Below the pieces are notes generated by a model, which was given only the letters and a program-made list of their open reading frames with translations, was not told where the DNA came from and made no database searches. Below are positions 43,401 to 51,493 of a stretch of DNA of 64,000 nucleotides, piece after piece (within the stretch, counting starts at the first letter, position 1; the number at the start of each line of letters is the position of its first letter). Origin of the DNA: Haloplasma contractile SSD-17B (GTDB lineage: Bacteria; Bacillota_I; Bacilli_A; Haloplasmatales; Haloplasmataceae); the NCBI RefSeq assembly GCF_000215935.2, contig NZ_AFNU02000007.1, positions 62,001-126,000 on the forward strand, written 5' to 3'. The position numbers and the translations under genes are program-made.

Positions 43401-45502
43401 TTATCTGTTGCTGTTACTCCGTCTAACCAGTCCGGTTCAGTACTCCCTACTTCATATGTCTGATCTTGTAATCCTATAATTATTGGTCTTTCTACATCCA
43501 CTATAGATACCGTTATTGATTCAGTGGTTGTATTATTATTCGAGTCTGTCACGGTATAAGTAACCGTGAACGTCCCTACTGTATTCATATCGACACTCGA
43601 AGTATCCACATTGTCTAATGTCAATGTTAGTTCTCCATCATAATTATCTGTTACTGTTGCACGTTCTAACCAATTCGGTTCGGTCCACCCTACGTTATAA
43701 GTCAAGTCAACTAAACCTGTAATTGTTGGGTTTGTTGTATCAACAATTGTTATGGTTATTGTTTCAGTGGTTGTATTTCCGTTTATATCTGTCACTGTAT
43801 AGGTAACGGTATACGTCCCTACTGTATTCATATCAACATTCGTTGTATCTACATGATCTAATGTTAATGTTATTTCTCCATCATTGTTATCCATTGCTGT
43901 TACGTCGTCTAACCAGTTTGGTTCTAATGACCCTACTTCGTATGTCTGATCTTGTAATCCTGTAATTATTGGCTTTGTTGTATCAACGATTGTTATGGTT
44001 ATTGTTTCAGTAGTTGTATTTCCATTTACATCTGTCACTGTATAGGTAACGGTAAACGTTCCGACTGTATTCATATCAACATTTGTTGTATCTATGTTGT
44101 TAAGTGTTAAAGTGAATGATCCATCATAGTTATCCGTAGCTGTTACGCCGTCTAACCAATTCGGTTCTGTTGAACCTACTTCGTATGTTTGATCTTGTAA
44201 TCCTGTAATTATTGGGTTTGTTGTATCAACAATTGTTATGGTTATTGTTTCAGTAGTTGTATTCCCGTTTATATCTGTCACTGTATAGGTAACGGTAAAC
44301 GTTCCGACTATATTCATGTCGACACTCGTAGTATCTACATTGTCTACTGTTAATGTTATTGATTCATCATTGTTATCCGTGGCTGTTAAGCCGTCTAACC
44401 AGTTCGGTTCTGTTGTTCCTACTTCGTATGTTTGAGCCTGCAACCCCGTAATTGTTGGGTTTGTTGTATCAACGATAGTTACTGATATAGATTCCGTGGT
44501 TGTATTCCCGTTTGCATCTGTCACTGTATAGCTAACGGTAAACGTTCCGACTGTATTCATATCAACATTTGTAGTATCTACATTGTCAAGTGTTAAAGTG
44601 AATGATTCATCATTGTTATCCGTTGCTGTCACGCCGTCTAACCAGTTTGGTTCTGGTGTCCCTACTTCGTATATTTGATCCTGTAATCCCGTAATTGTTG
44701 GGTATGTTGTATCAACGATCGCAACTGTTATTGTTTCCGTGGTTGTATTCCCGTTTGCATCTGTCACTGTATAGGTAACGGTATATGTCCCAACTGTATT
44801 CATATCAACATTCGTTGTATCTACGTGATCAAGAGTTAAGTAAATGGGTCCATCATAGTTATCCGTTGCTGTTACGCCGTCTAACCAGTTTGGTTCTTCT
44901 GACCCAACTTCATATGTCTGATCTTGTAATCCTGTAATTGAAGGCGCTGTTGTATCTTCTATTGTAACAGTTATGGAATCAGTTGATGAATTATTACTCA
45001 AGTCCCTCACTGTGTAAGTAATCGTATAGGTCCCAACTAAATTCATATCGACACTCGTTGTATTGACGTTTGCGTTGGTTAACCCTATTTCTCCATCATA
45101 GCTATCCGTTGCAGTTACCCCTTCTAGCCAATTCGGTTCTGCTGACCCAACCTCAAAAGCTACAATTTTTGTATCTGCTATTTGTATGATTGGTTTTGTT
45201 GTATCGATCATTGAAATTTGAACTGGTATGGTTACTTCATTCCCTGTTAAATCCGTTGCCGTAAGTTTAACATGAAATGTACCCACCTTGTTCATATCTA
45301 CTTCACTTGTATCAACCGTTAGAGTGGCTTCACCCTCGTCATCACTTACGGTTACAAATGATTCCCAATCGGGTTCTATAGAATTTACTTCATAAGTTGT
45401 TTTAAAATCTTCGTCTAATGTGATCGTCGGCTTTGTATCATCCACACAACCTGACAATACAAATAAAACGAACAAACTAATTATTCCTAAATATTTTTTC
45501 AT
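40466..45502 (-). CDS. Giant surface lipoprotein with about 15 Ig-like repeats and an internalin-like LRR domain
   Basis: 1678 residues. Signal peptide with lipobox LSGC. Then 14 tandem Ig-like repeats of about 81 residues recognisable by TYEVG..EPNWLDGVTATDNYDG, TLDNVDTTNVDMNTVGTFTVTYTVTD.NGNTTTE and a fifteenth, different HYR/DUF5011-like unit (LNGETELYIHLGTSYTEPGATAYDETDGDL). Residues of about 1240-1660 are some 17 leucine-rich repeats of 22 residues (L..LYLSNNQVSDLTPLINL), as in internalins. Such proteins are ligand-binding adhesins displayed on long Ig stalks. The DNA repeat period of 243 bases makes repeat-number changes by recombination likely. AGGAG precedes the ATG. Confidence 0.92.
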   Translation of the reverse strand: MKKYLGIISLFVLFVLSGCVDDTKPTITLDEDFKTTYEVNSIEPDWESFVTVSDDEGEATLTVDTSEVDMNKVGTFHVKLTATDLTGNEVTIPVQISMIDTTKPIIQIADTKIVAFEVGSAEPNWLEGVTATDSYDGEIGLTNANVNTTSVDMNLVGTYTITYTVRDLSNNSSTDSITVTIEDTTAPSITGLQDQTYEVGSEEPNWLDGVTATDNYDGPIYLTLDHVDTTNVDMNTVGTYTVTYTVTDANGNTTTETITVAIVDTTYPTITGLQDQIYEVGTPEPNWLDGVTATDNNDESFTLTLDNVDTTNVDMNTVGTFTVSYTVTDANGNTTTESISVTIVDTTNPTITGLQAQTYEVGTTEPNWLDGLTATDNNDESITLTVDNVDTTSVDMNIVGTFTVTYTVTDINGNTTTETITITIVDTTNPIITGLQDQTYEVGSTEPNWLDGVTATDNYDGSFTLTLNNIDTTNVDMNTVGTFTVTYTVTDVNGNTTTETITITIVDTTKPIITGLQDQTYEVGSLEPNWLDDVTAMDNNDGEITLTLDHVDTTNVDMNTVGTYTVTYTVTDINGNTTTETITITIVDTTNPTITGLVDLTYNVGWTEPNWLERATVTDNYDGELTLTLDNVDTSSVDMNTVGTFTVTYTVTDSNNNTTTESITVSIVDVERPIIIGLQDQTYEVGSTEPDWLDGVTATDNYDGEIILTEANVDSTKVDMDSVGKFTVTYTVTDSSNYTTTESITVTIVDTVAPTFIGLQDQTYEVGTTEPDWLVGIAATDNYDGTINLTKVNINTVSVDMNTVGTFTVTYTVTDANENTTIESITVTIIDTIKPTINGLQDQTYEVGTTEPDWLAGVTATDNYDGTINLTDANVDTTNVDMNTVGTFTVTYTVTDANGNTTTEYITITLVDTTKPTITGLQDQSYEVGSIEPNWLSGVTAMDNYDGSMTLTLDNVDTTKVDMNTVGTFTVTYTVTDTNHNTTSQMITITITDTTAPILSGLQDLTFEVGSTEPDWLAGVTANDNYDGTIALTLDNVDRSNVDMNTVGTFTVTYTVTDTNGNTSIDTIAITIEDTQKPVISGLVDQTYDPGAPEPNWLEGIIVTDNYDGTIELTLENVDTTQVDMNTIGTFTVTYTVSDTSGNTTIVAINVTIEDMTPPIITLNGETELYIHLGTSYTEPGATAYDETDGDLTLNIMIEGTVDPNLVGTYTISYTVSDEALNLTTVTRTIHVEDNVLHAVEDAGLKQAILDDMYITEGPVTTEMAESLTSLYAGFYYIRSVEGLQYFTNLTKIDLLYNDISDITPLENLPLLEDINLNNNNFSDLSSLQNIKTLKNLWLENNNITDLSVLANLSNLDSLYLSNNQVSDLTPLINLANLQNVYLSNNQVTTLPENFSNMLNLNGLHLSGNQITDVTPLSTAPALIELDLSNNQITDLTNYDLLTYLFSLNLNDNSISDLTPLANLTKLSSLRLNNNQISDLTPLGGLTNLTHLYAENNAISDLTPLTNLNKIWYLVLNGNQISDLTALSSLTDLSYLRMNNNQITDLSPLQNLRLSDLQLNNNLISDLSYLANSTSISKLLLNNNQISDISVISNFTGLRTLELDDNMISDLSALSSQTNLELLYLRNNLISDVTPLTSLTTLWRLYLDGNNIDLQDPDTISALDEIKLSSPYVTIDIY
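41990..45150 (-). repeat. Tandem 243-bp repeat array inside the giant lipoprotein gene
   Basis: About 13-14 DNA units, clearest between 42500 and 45000, where blocks such as ACGCCGTCTAACCAGTT and GTATCAACGATTGTTATGG recur at 243-base distance. The units nearest the ends are more diverged. This is a coding array, not CRISPR. Confidence 0.85.
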
Positions 45503-45533
45503 AGTTACTTTCCCAACTCCTATTCTTTCAATT

Positions 45534-45560
45534 AAAAAAGAGGGTGCTAAACACCCTTTA
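45534..45560 (-). terminator. Terminator-like hairpin in the leader of the giant lipoprotein gene
   Basis: Stem AAAGGGTG / CACCCTCTTT with a short loop followed by TTTTTT on the minus strand, only 32 bases before the ATG. Its position between promoter and gene suggests attenuation, or it may simply stop read-through from upstream. Confidence 0.6.
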
Positions 45561-45965
45561 CCATTATATACTCACTTTGAAATAAATTCCATATTTTTCC
45601 CATAATTTGTAAAAGTTTTTTTAAAGTTTAAGTCATTCTTATCCTATAACCGTAATTGGGCTTGAAAATACGTTTTTATAGCTTAAATTTTTATATATAA
45701 TAAGCCATGACACTATTTTTTTGATAAATACTAGTTTGATTAATCTAAATAGAGAATATACTACTCTAAACACAAACTTGTTTTAATGAATTTTCGAATT
45801 ATATGACCTATTTCAGTTTACTTCGTTAGACAATTTTCTTAGAATAATCACATTCAAAACCAGTTCTATAATCAGTCGTTCTCTCACTAGCGATCATTAC
45901 ACTGATTAAGGAGTTTAAGATTAATTAGTTAACCCTTCTATAATGGAATAAACGTTACTACAAGA

Positions 45966-46005
45966 CAAAAAAAAGATAGCTCCTGAATAAATTCAGATAC
46001 TACCT
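45966..46005 (-). terminator. Probable terminator after the RsgI-like lipoprotein gene
   Basis: CTGAATTTATTCAG core with interrupted flanking pairs and eight Ts, about 80 bases after the stop codon. Confidence 0.55.
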
Positions 46006-46084
46006 TTAAATGCTTAATCATTATGTTTGTTGTCTACTTAAATAGTGTAACTTCAAGTTAATTATTATATATAAGTACCTTTTT

Positions 46085-48757
46085 TTACTTAAGGTTTAAA
46101 AAGTCAGTTGCCTTTTGGCGATATTGATCAATTAAATTTGTATACTGTTGCTGCATTGTGTCACGAATGCTTGTTGTTTGAGTTACTAAATCAGTTACTA
46201 CTGCTTGTAGCGCTGCTTCTTTTTCAGTAACTAATGCTTCAAGGTCAGCTTCTAATGAAGTTGTATCATCACCATTTGCAGTCGCTGTATCAATTTGTGC
46301 TTCTAAGTCAGCAATTTGTGGATCGTACTGATCTAATACGGCTTGTTTCGCTACTAAGAACTCATCTTTTAACGATTGTGCAATACCTGCAATCACACTA
46401 TTATTTTCACGGACTTTTTCGACAAGAGCTTCCGTATCAAGGTCTTTTGCCTCGTCTAATGTTAATTCAGGATCTGCTAATATAGCAGTCTTCATTAATT
46501 CATACTTCTCAGGTGTTACGTTCATATTCTGTGCTTCAGTAAGAACGGTTTGATCAAAGATTTTGTCTCTTACATGTGCTGGAATATTAAGCTCTGCTAA
46601 TTTACCTGTTACTTTAGTTTCAACCATGTCACGGATAGTCGTTTCAGTAGCAAGATCTTTACCTGCAACACTGATATCTACCGTTGTATCCGTAGTTGTA
46701 ACATCAATGTAACCTAATTTAATTGACTCATCAATAATTAAATCAAATACAATGTCAACATGCTGGTTCGTAATATCTAGATTTAATAATAAAACTTCAC
46801 CATCTTCATTTAATGGGTGAGCCGCTACTACTGTCCCAGCTTCATCTACAACTAATCCTACACTTGGATTAATCGATGTTGTTACATATGAATTAGTCGT
46901 GTTTGTAGTGTTGTCAGTACCATCTTGATTGTTTCTATTTCTAAAGTCTTCAACTTTTTGTCTATGTTGTTCAATTAAATTTGTACGCTGTTGCAGCATT
47001 GTGTCACGAATACTTGTCGTTTGAGATACTAGATTATCAACAACGGCTTGTAACGCTGCTTCTTTTTCACTAATTAATGTTTCAAGGTTAGCTTCTAGTT
47101 CTGTAGTATCCTCACCATTTGCAGTCGCTGTTTCAATTTGCGCTTCTAAATCAGCAATTTGTGGATTGTACTGATCCAATACGGCTTGTTTCTCTGTTAA
47201 GAAATTGTCTTTTAATGATTGAGCAATACCTGCTATTACATTATTATTCTCACGAACTTTTTCAACAAGAGTCCCTGAATCTAGCTCTTTAGCTTCTTCC
47301 ATTGTTAATTCAGGATCAGCCATAATCGCTGTCTTCATTAATTCATACTTTTCTGGAGTTACATTCATATTCTGAGCTTCAGTAAGAACCGTTTGGTCAA
47401 ATACTTTTTCTCCTACATGAGCCGGAATATTCAGTTCTGCTAATTTATTTGTTACTTTAGTTTCAACCATTTGACGGATAGTTGTTTCAACATCAGTATC
47501 TTCACCTACGACACTAATGTCAACAGTTGTATCGGTAGCAGCAACATCGATGTAACCTAACTCGATTGACTGATTAATAATTGATTCTAGAGCCACATCA
47601 ACATGTTGGTTAGTCAAATCAATACTTAATAACAACAGTTCTCCATCTTCATTTAATGGATGAACTGAAACGATTGTTCCAGCTTCATCTACAACTAACC
47701 CTACACTTGGGTTAATAGACGTTGTTACATATGAGTTCGTCGTATTTGCTGCGTTGTCAGTACCATCTTGATTATTTCTAAAGTCTTCAACTTTTTGTCT
47801 ATGTTGCTCAATTAAGTTTGTACGCTGTTGCAGCATTGTGTCACGAATACTTGTTGTTTGTGATACTAAGTTATCTACAACCGCTTTTAGTGCTGCTTCT
47901 TTTTCACTAATTAATGTTTCAAGATCAGCTTCTAACGCTGTAGTATCCTCACCATTTGCAGTTGCTGTTTCAATTTGCGCTTCTAAATCAGCAATTTGTG
48001 GATTGTACTGATCTAATACTGCTTGTTTCTCAGTTAAGAAATCGTCTTTCAATGATTGAGCAATTCCTGCGATCACATTGTTATTCTCACGAACTTTTTC
48101 AACAAGAGCCCCTGAATCTAGTTCTTTAGCTTCTTCCATTGTTAACTCAGGATCAGCCATGATTGCTGTTTTCATTAGCTCATATTTCTCTGGTGTTACA
48201 TTTAAATTTTCTGCTTCATCAAGATCCGCTTGGTTAAATACTTTCTCTCTAACATGCGCCGGAATATTCAGTTCTGCTAATTTATTTGTTACTTTAGTTT
48301 CAACCATTTGACGGATACTTGATTCAATATCAGTATCTTCACCAACGACACTAATGTCAACAGTAGTGTCAGTAGCTGCAACATCGATGTACCCTAATTC
48401 GATTGACTGATTAATAATTGAGTCAAGAGCCACATCAACATGCTGGTTTGTCAAATCAATACTTAATAACAACATCTCTCCATCTTCATTTAATGGATGA
48501 ACCGAAACGACTGTCCCAGCCTCATCTACAATTAATCCTACACTTGGGTTAATAGACGTTGTTACATATGAATCAGTGGTAGTTGTAGCCTCGTCTTCAT
48601 TAGTCTCACCTGTCGTGTCCTCAGTACCTTGTGTTTGTTCAGTGGTGCTTGTATTGTCAGTGTCTGTATAGTTATCTGTGTCCTGTACGTTACATCCATA
48701 TAACCCTAAGGATAAAGAAACTATTAACATTAAAAGAACAGATTTAAATTTTTTCAT
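46085..48757 (-). CDS. Lipoprotein with three tandem RsgI-ectodomain-like repeats
   Basis: 890 residues: lipobox LYGC, an acidic Thr-rich linker, then three near-identical units of about 280 residues. Each starts with SYVTTSINPSVGL(I/V)VDEAG, V..HPLNEDGE.LLL, NQHVD and LGYIDV, then LNVTPEKYELMKTAI.ADPELT.EEAK and a coiled coil (DLEAQIETATANGEDTT). The same order is known from the extracellular part of RsgI anti-sigma-I factors, whose SEA-like domain cuts itself between Asn and Pro of INPS. Here Asn70-Pro71 and the two later copies keep NP. It lacks the sigma-binding and membrane parts of RsgI, so it is not a classical RsgI. The function is unknown; it could bind envelope polymers or act as decoy or sensor. 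Confidence 0.8.
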   Translation of the reverse strand: MKKFKSVLLMLIVSLSLGLYGCNVQDTDNYTDTDNTSTTEQTQGTEDTTGETNEDEATTTTDSYVTTSINPSVGLIVDEAGTVVSVHPLNEDGEMLLLSIDLTNQHVDVALDSIINQSIELGYIDVAATDTTVDISVVGEDTDIESSIRQMVETKVTNKLAELNIPAHVREKVFNQADLDEAENLNVTPEKYELMKTAIMADPELTMEEAKELDSGALVEKVRENNNVIAGIAQSLKDDFLTEKQAVLDQYNPQIADLEAQIETATANGEDTTALEADLETLISEKEAALKAVVDNLVSQTTSIRDTMLQQRTNLIEQHRQKVEDFRNNQDGTDNAANTTNSYVTTSINPSVGLVVDEAGTIVSVHPLNEDGELLLLSIDLTNQHVDVALESIINQSIELGYIDVAATDTTVDISVVGEDTDVETTIRQMVETKVTNKLAELNIPAHVGEKVFDQTVLTEAQNMNVTPEKYELMKTAIMADPELTMEEAKELDSGTLVEKVRENNNVIAGIAQSLKDNFLTEKQAVLDQYNPQIADLEAQIETATANGEDTTELEANLETLISEKEAALQAVVDNLVSQTTSIRDTMLQQRTNLIEQHRQKVEDFRNRNNQDGTDNTTNTTNSYVTTSINPSVGLVVDEAGTVVAAHPLNEDGEVLLLNLDITNQHVDIVFDLIIDESIKLGYIDVTTTDTTVDISVAGKDLATETTIRDMVETKVTGKLAELNIPAHVRDKIFDQTVLTEAQNMNVTPEKYELMKTAILADPELTLDEAKDLDTEALVEKVRENNSVIAGIAQSLKDEFLVAKQAVLDQYDPQIADLEAQIDTATANGDDTTSLEADLEALVTEKEAALQAVVTDLVTQTTSIRDTMQQQYTNLIDQYRQKATDFLNLK
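46100..48590 (-). repeat. Three tandem DNA repeats of about 840 bp
   Basis: The block CACTTGG(G/A)TTAAT recurs at 48541, 47704 and 46861, distances of 837 and 843 bases. Most of each unit remains alignable, so the gene grew by duplication of one unit; the first two units are closest to each other. Confidence 0.85.
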
Positions 48758-49188
48758 TTTAAAATCACCTCTCTAGTTTTTGTTTGTATCTACATTATAG
48801 TAATAAGATGTGAAAATCTTATGAACTATTAGTTTTATTCTACAAATAATTCGATCTTCTATATATGAAATTGACATGAGCTAATTCTACTTATCGAATA
48901 GGCTTGTTTAAATTATACGGAACGCCCCAAGACAGTCAACAGGTAATATTTGCAGCTATTTGTTTGATATTCTATAATCATTACGATGCTGCAAATCTCG
49001 TTTCATTGTCTATAAAATAAACACCCTATACGACAGACTGCTCTGTTCATTGTATAGGGTGTTTTAGTAACTGTTATTTGAAGTTATGGTCGAACCTGAT
49101 AAATGGTGTGACACTTCTTAAATATTTATGATTTCTTTAGTGTCTGGTTATATCCAATTGACTAAACCACTTGGATGTATCATAAGTC
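48758..49188. other. Gap with one terminator
   Basis: Contains the upstream region of the RsgI-like gene and the terminator of the glyoxalase-fold gene at 49019-49066. Nothing else recognised. Confidence 0.5.
49019..49066 (-). terminator. Intrinsic terminator after the VOC-family gene
   Basis: Stem AAAACACCCTATACA / CGTATAGGGTGTTT class with T tails on both sides. Confidence 0.8.
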
Positions 49189-49626
49189 TTATGATTCTTT
49201 CAGGTTACCTGTTATCTCAATCGTATTACCATCTGGGTCTTTAATCGTAAAGAAGTGATACGGACCCGCGACATTCAAATACATCATCTTAGACAATTGA
49301 CCGATGTTTAGGGTTTTTAGACGTTCATATTCCGCCTTTAAGTCCTCTATATAAAAGTTTAAGACGAAGTTATTTCCATACGTTATGTGAAAGTCTCTAT
49401 ATTCATCTAAATAGTCTTCACTGTATTCGTCTAGATGCTCATTATTCTTAAATCGTTCTGCATCAAATGACTGATTCATCAGTGCAATACAGTTGCCACC
49501 GAAATTAAATTGTGCCCACCTGTTGAAGTTCCGTGATGTCACCTTGATATCAAGTAATTTCTCATAAAAATCAAGCGATTTGTCCATATCATTCACATAT
49601 AAATAGGTTGAACCTAATTGTAACAT
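49189..49626 (-). CDS. VOC-superfamily (glyoxalase/bleomycin-resistance fold) protein
   Basis: 145 residues: TYLYVNDMDKSLDFYEKLLDIKV at the N-terminus and FFTIKDPDGNTIEITGN at the C-terminus are the two VOC half-site signatures. Members bind or isomerise small molecules at a metal centre, but specificity cannot be assigned. The ATG at 49626 follows GGAGGG; the longer frame from 49686 is unlikely. Monocistronic with terminator at 49019-49066. Confidence 0.85.
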   Translation of the reverse strand: MLQLGSTYLYVNDMDKSLDFYEKLLDIKVTSRNFNRWAQFNFGGNCIALMNQSFDAERFKNNEHLDEYSEDYLDEYRDFHITYGNNFVLNFYIEDLKAEYERLKTLNIGQLSKMMYLNVAGPYHFFTIKDPDGNTIEITGNLKES

Positions 49627-49923
49627 ATTTATCCCTCCACTTTTTTCTTTATATTCAAAACTCTTCACATATTCAAGTATACTCATCCTGTATTATTAAA
49701 ATTATAGTACCAGATTTACCCAAATGTTTCAACGTTAAATCATAGCCTGGTGATAATTTGTTCAGAGGGTATGCCTCATTTACTGTTGTGATTTATTAAT
49801 CACTCTATCTCTCATGTATAAAGGACTAAGTCATTATTTATACTGATCGATTTTACCAGCTTTCAAATACACTATTCATTATAATATGGTACAATAAAGT
49901 AAAAACTGAAATGAGGTCGTCAG

Positions 49924-50496
49924 GTGAGTACACGAGAATACTACAATAAGCATGCACAAGCATTTATTGAGAATACGATCAAGCATGATTTATCAACACA
50001 ATATGCGTTCTTTGAACAACACCTACCTGATACAGGGAAGATACTCGACATTGGCTTTGGATCAGGTCGTGATAGTCTATACTTCTCAAAAAAATATGAA
50101 GTAACCAGCATTGACAATAGTGAAGAGTTCGTCAACATTGGTAAAGCCCTACTTAACAATGACGTAATCTTAATGGATGTTAAAGATATGGACTTTAACA
50201 GTGAATTTGATGGGATATGGGCCTGTGCGTCACTACTTCATGTCCCCTATAAAGAACTACCACTCGCGTTAAACAACTGCTACCGTGCGCTTAAGAAAGG
50301 TGGCGTGATGTATGCGTCATTTAAATACGGAAATTTTGAAGGGGAACGCAAGGGCCGCTACTTCACTGATCTAAATGAAGACAGGTTGAGAGCCTTACTA
50401 GAAAATACCGGTTTTGAATTAATAAATACTATGATCACAGAGGATGTCAGGCCTGATGTTGATACAAAGTGGTTGAATGTTGTTTTGAGGAAATAA
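49924..50496 (+). CDS. Class I SAM-dependent methyltransferase
   Basis: 190 residues starting with GTG after GAGG. Motif I is ILDIGFGSGRDSLYF, followed by SIDNSEEFVNIG (motif II), GIWACASLLHVPYKELPLALNNCYRALKKGGVMYASFKYG (motifs IV-VI). These fit the small TehB/UbiE-like class; substrate unknown. A copy of its 3' end (EDVRPDIDRRWLTIFLRK) occurs at 52600-52686 in the same direction, see findings. A strong terminator follows. Confidence 0.85.
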   Translation: MSTREYYNKHAQAFIENTIKHDLSTQYAFFEQHLPDTGKILDIGFGSGRDSLYFSKKYEVTSIDNSEEFVNIGKALLNNDVILMDVKDMDFNSEFDGIWACASLLHVPYKELPLALNNCYRALKKGGVMYASFKYGNFEGERKGRYFTDLNEDRLRALLENTGFELINTMITEDVRPDVDTKWLNVVLRK

Positions 50497-50500
50497 TAAG

Positions 50501-50543
50501 AAAATCGATACTACTTTTATGAGTTAGTATCGATTTTTTTTTT
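50501..50543 (+). terminator. Strong intrinsic terminator after the methyltransferase
   Basis: Stem AAATCGATACTA / TAGTATCGATTT followed by nine Ts, five bases past the stop. Confidence 0.9.
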
Positions 50544-50738
50544 GCAATTATATATTAGGATGTTTTAGTGACGATGATACAGTATAAAAATAAATACAAT
50601 AAGTAATATTTATTCCTGATTCGCTAATGAATTGGATTCTTGCTTTTGTATCGTCGTGAAGTAGTCGTGCTATACTTCAAAATCTGGTTTTACCCACAGC
50701 CAAAACCGTCGCCTTTAAAACGGGGTATGATCTGCATG

Positions 50739-50906
50739 TTATAATGGTGATTCCATCACTTTTACTACCTGAGCTACCGTTTGTGCAGTTGTAATGATCT
50801 CATTTAATGTTACTGGGTCCACATCAATAAATTCCTCGGTCATTTTCGTAGGTGATATAACGCTTTTGTTGTAATAATGTCGCAGACTACACATGAACTC
50901 ATTCAC
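50739..50906 (-). pseudogene. Possible remnant or small gene (about 55 codons)
   Basis: The frame from GTG at 50906 to TAA at 50739 reads VNEFMCSLRHYYNKSV, PTKMTEEFIDVDPVTL and NEIITTAQTVAQVVKVMESPL, which looks coding. The same frame continues upstream across a TAG (about 50922) into EPSSKVLYTPLK, so it may be a decayed longer gene rather than a complete short one. No family recognised. Confidence 0.4.
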
Positions 50907-50965
50907 ATCACCATCCTACTTCAAAGGTGTATATAATACTTTACTAGACGGTTCTTTACATGTTT

Positions 50966-51256
50966 CTAGTTTCTTCCATATAAGGTGTTCCCATCATTCA
51001 TAGGACCAAGTCTCTTGTATATTGTGTAATTCGTTAGTGCGTAGTTATACGCCATATAAATCCCTATTGTGAGCACGATTAATGCTAGAACATGAACAAT
51101 TTTAAACACTGCTCTCGTATAGGGTAGCTTAAAAATCGTCTCATTAATAAGCAGCTTCCGTTCTTTATGCCGTACATATATCATGAAATAAACCGTAAAC
51201 AAGCCATAAAGCAACCCCATCCCAACTGTAAATAGTAATAATATATCTATGTTCAT
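50966..51256 (-). CDS. Small membrane protein, unknown
   Basis: 96 residues with two hydrophobic helices (ILLLFTVGMGLLYGLFTVYFMIYV and VFKIVHVLALIVLTIGIYMAYNYAL) separated by a basic stretch. No strong ribosome binding site is seen at the ATG. Lies inside the segment bounded by the two copies of the methyltransferase 3' end. Function unknown. Confidence 0.5.
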   Translation of the reverse strand: MNIDILLLFTVGMGLLYGLFTVYFMIYVRHKERKLLINETIFKLPYTRAVFKIVHVLALIVLTIGIYMAYNYALTNYTIYKRLGPMNDGNTLYGRN

Positions 51257-51392
51257 CTATACCACTCCATACTTATTGATCAGGATGTGTTTTCCCCGTA
51301 CCTAATCGCCTTGTAGACATTTCTTTACTTTTAATTATAGTACATTAACAGTTGGTTTTAAATGGTTTATTGAACGTAGGTATAAATATATG

Positions 51393-51425
51393 AAAAAACC
51401 GCTCCCTCTTAAGGCAACGGTTTTA
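51393..51425 (-). terminator. Intrinsic terminator after the HNH endonuclease gene
   Basis: Stem AAAACCG / CGGTTTT with imperfect interior and T run on the minus strand, about 70 bases after the stop. Confidence 0.65.
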
Positions 51426-51493
51426 GGACTTATATTAGATAATACAATCGTGTCTTTATTATTAAATAATAATCGCAAATAGTACAGTTTGAT

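Larger units (their letters stand above)
45503..46084. other. Gap between the two large lipoprotein genes
   Basis: Holds two hairpins (45534-45560 near the start of the giant gene, and 45966-46005 near the end of the RsgI-like gene). Otherwise no coding potential seen. Confidence 0.55.

Noticed and set aside
41990-45150. Regular direct repeats resembling a CRISPR or satellite array
   Set aside because: The 243-base units are in frame in one long gene and encode Ig-like domains; there are no short repeats with unique spacers.
46234-46485. Plus-strand frame inside the RsgI-like gene
   Set aside because: Shadow of the repetitive coiled-coil region, Leu/Gln-rich by codon mirroring.
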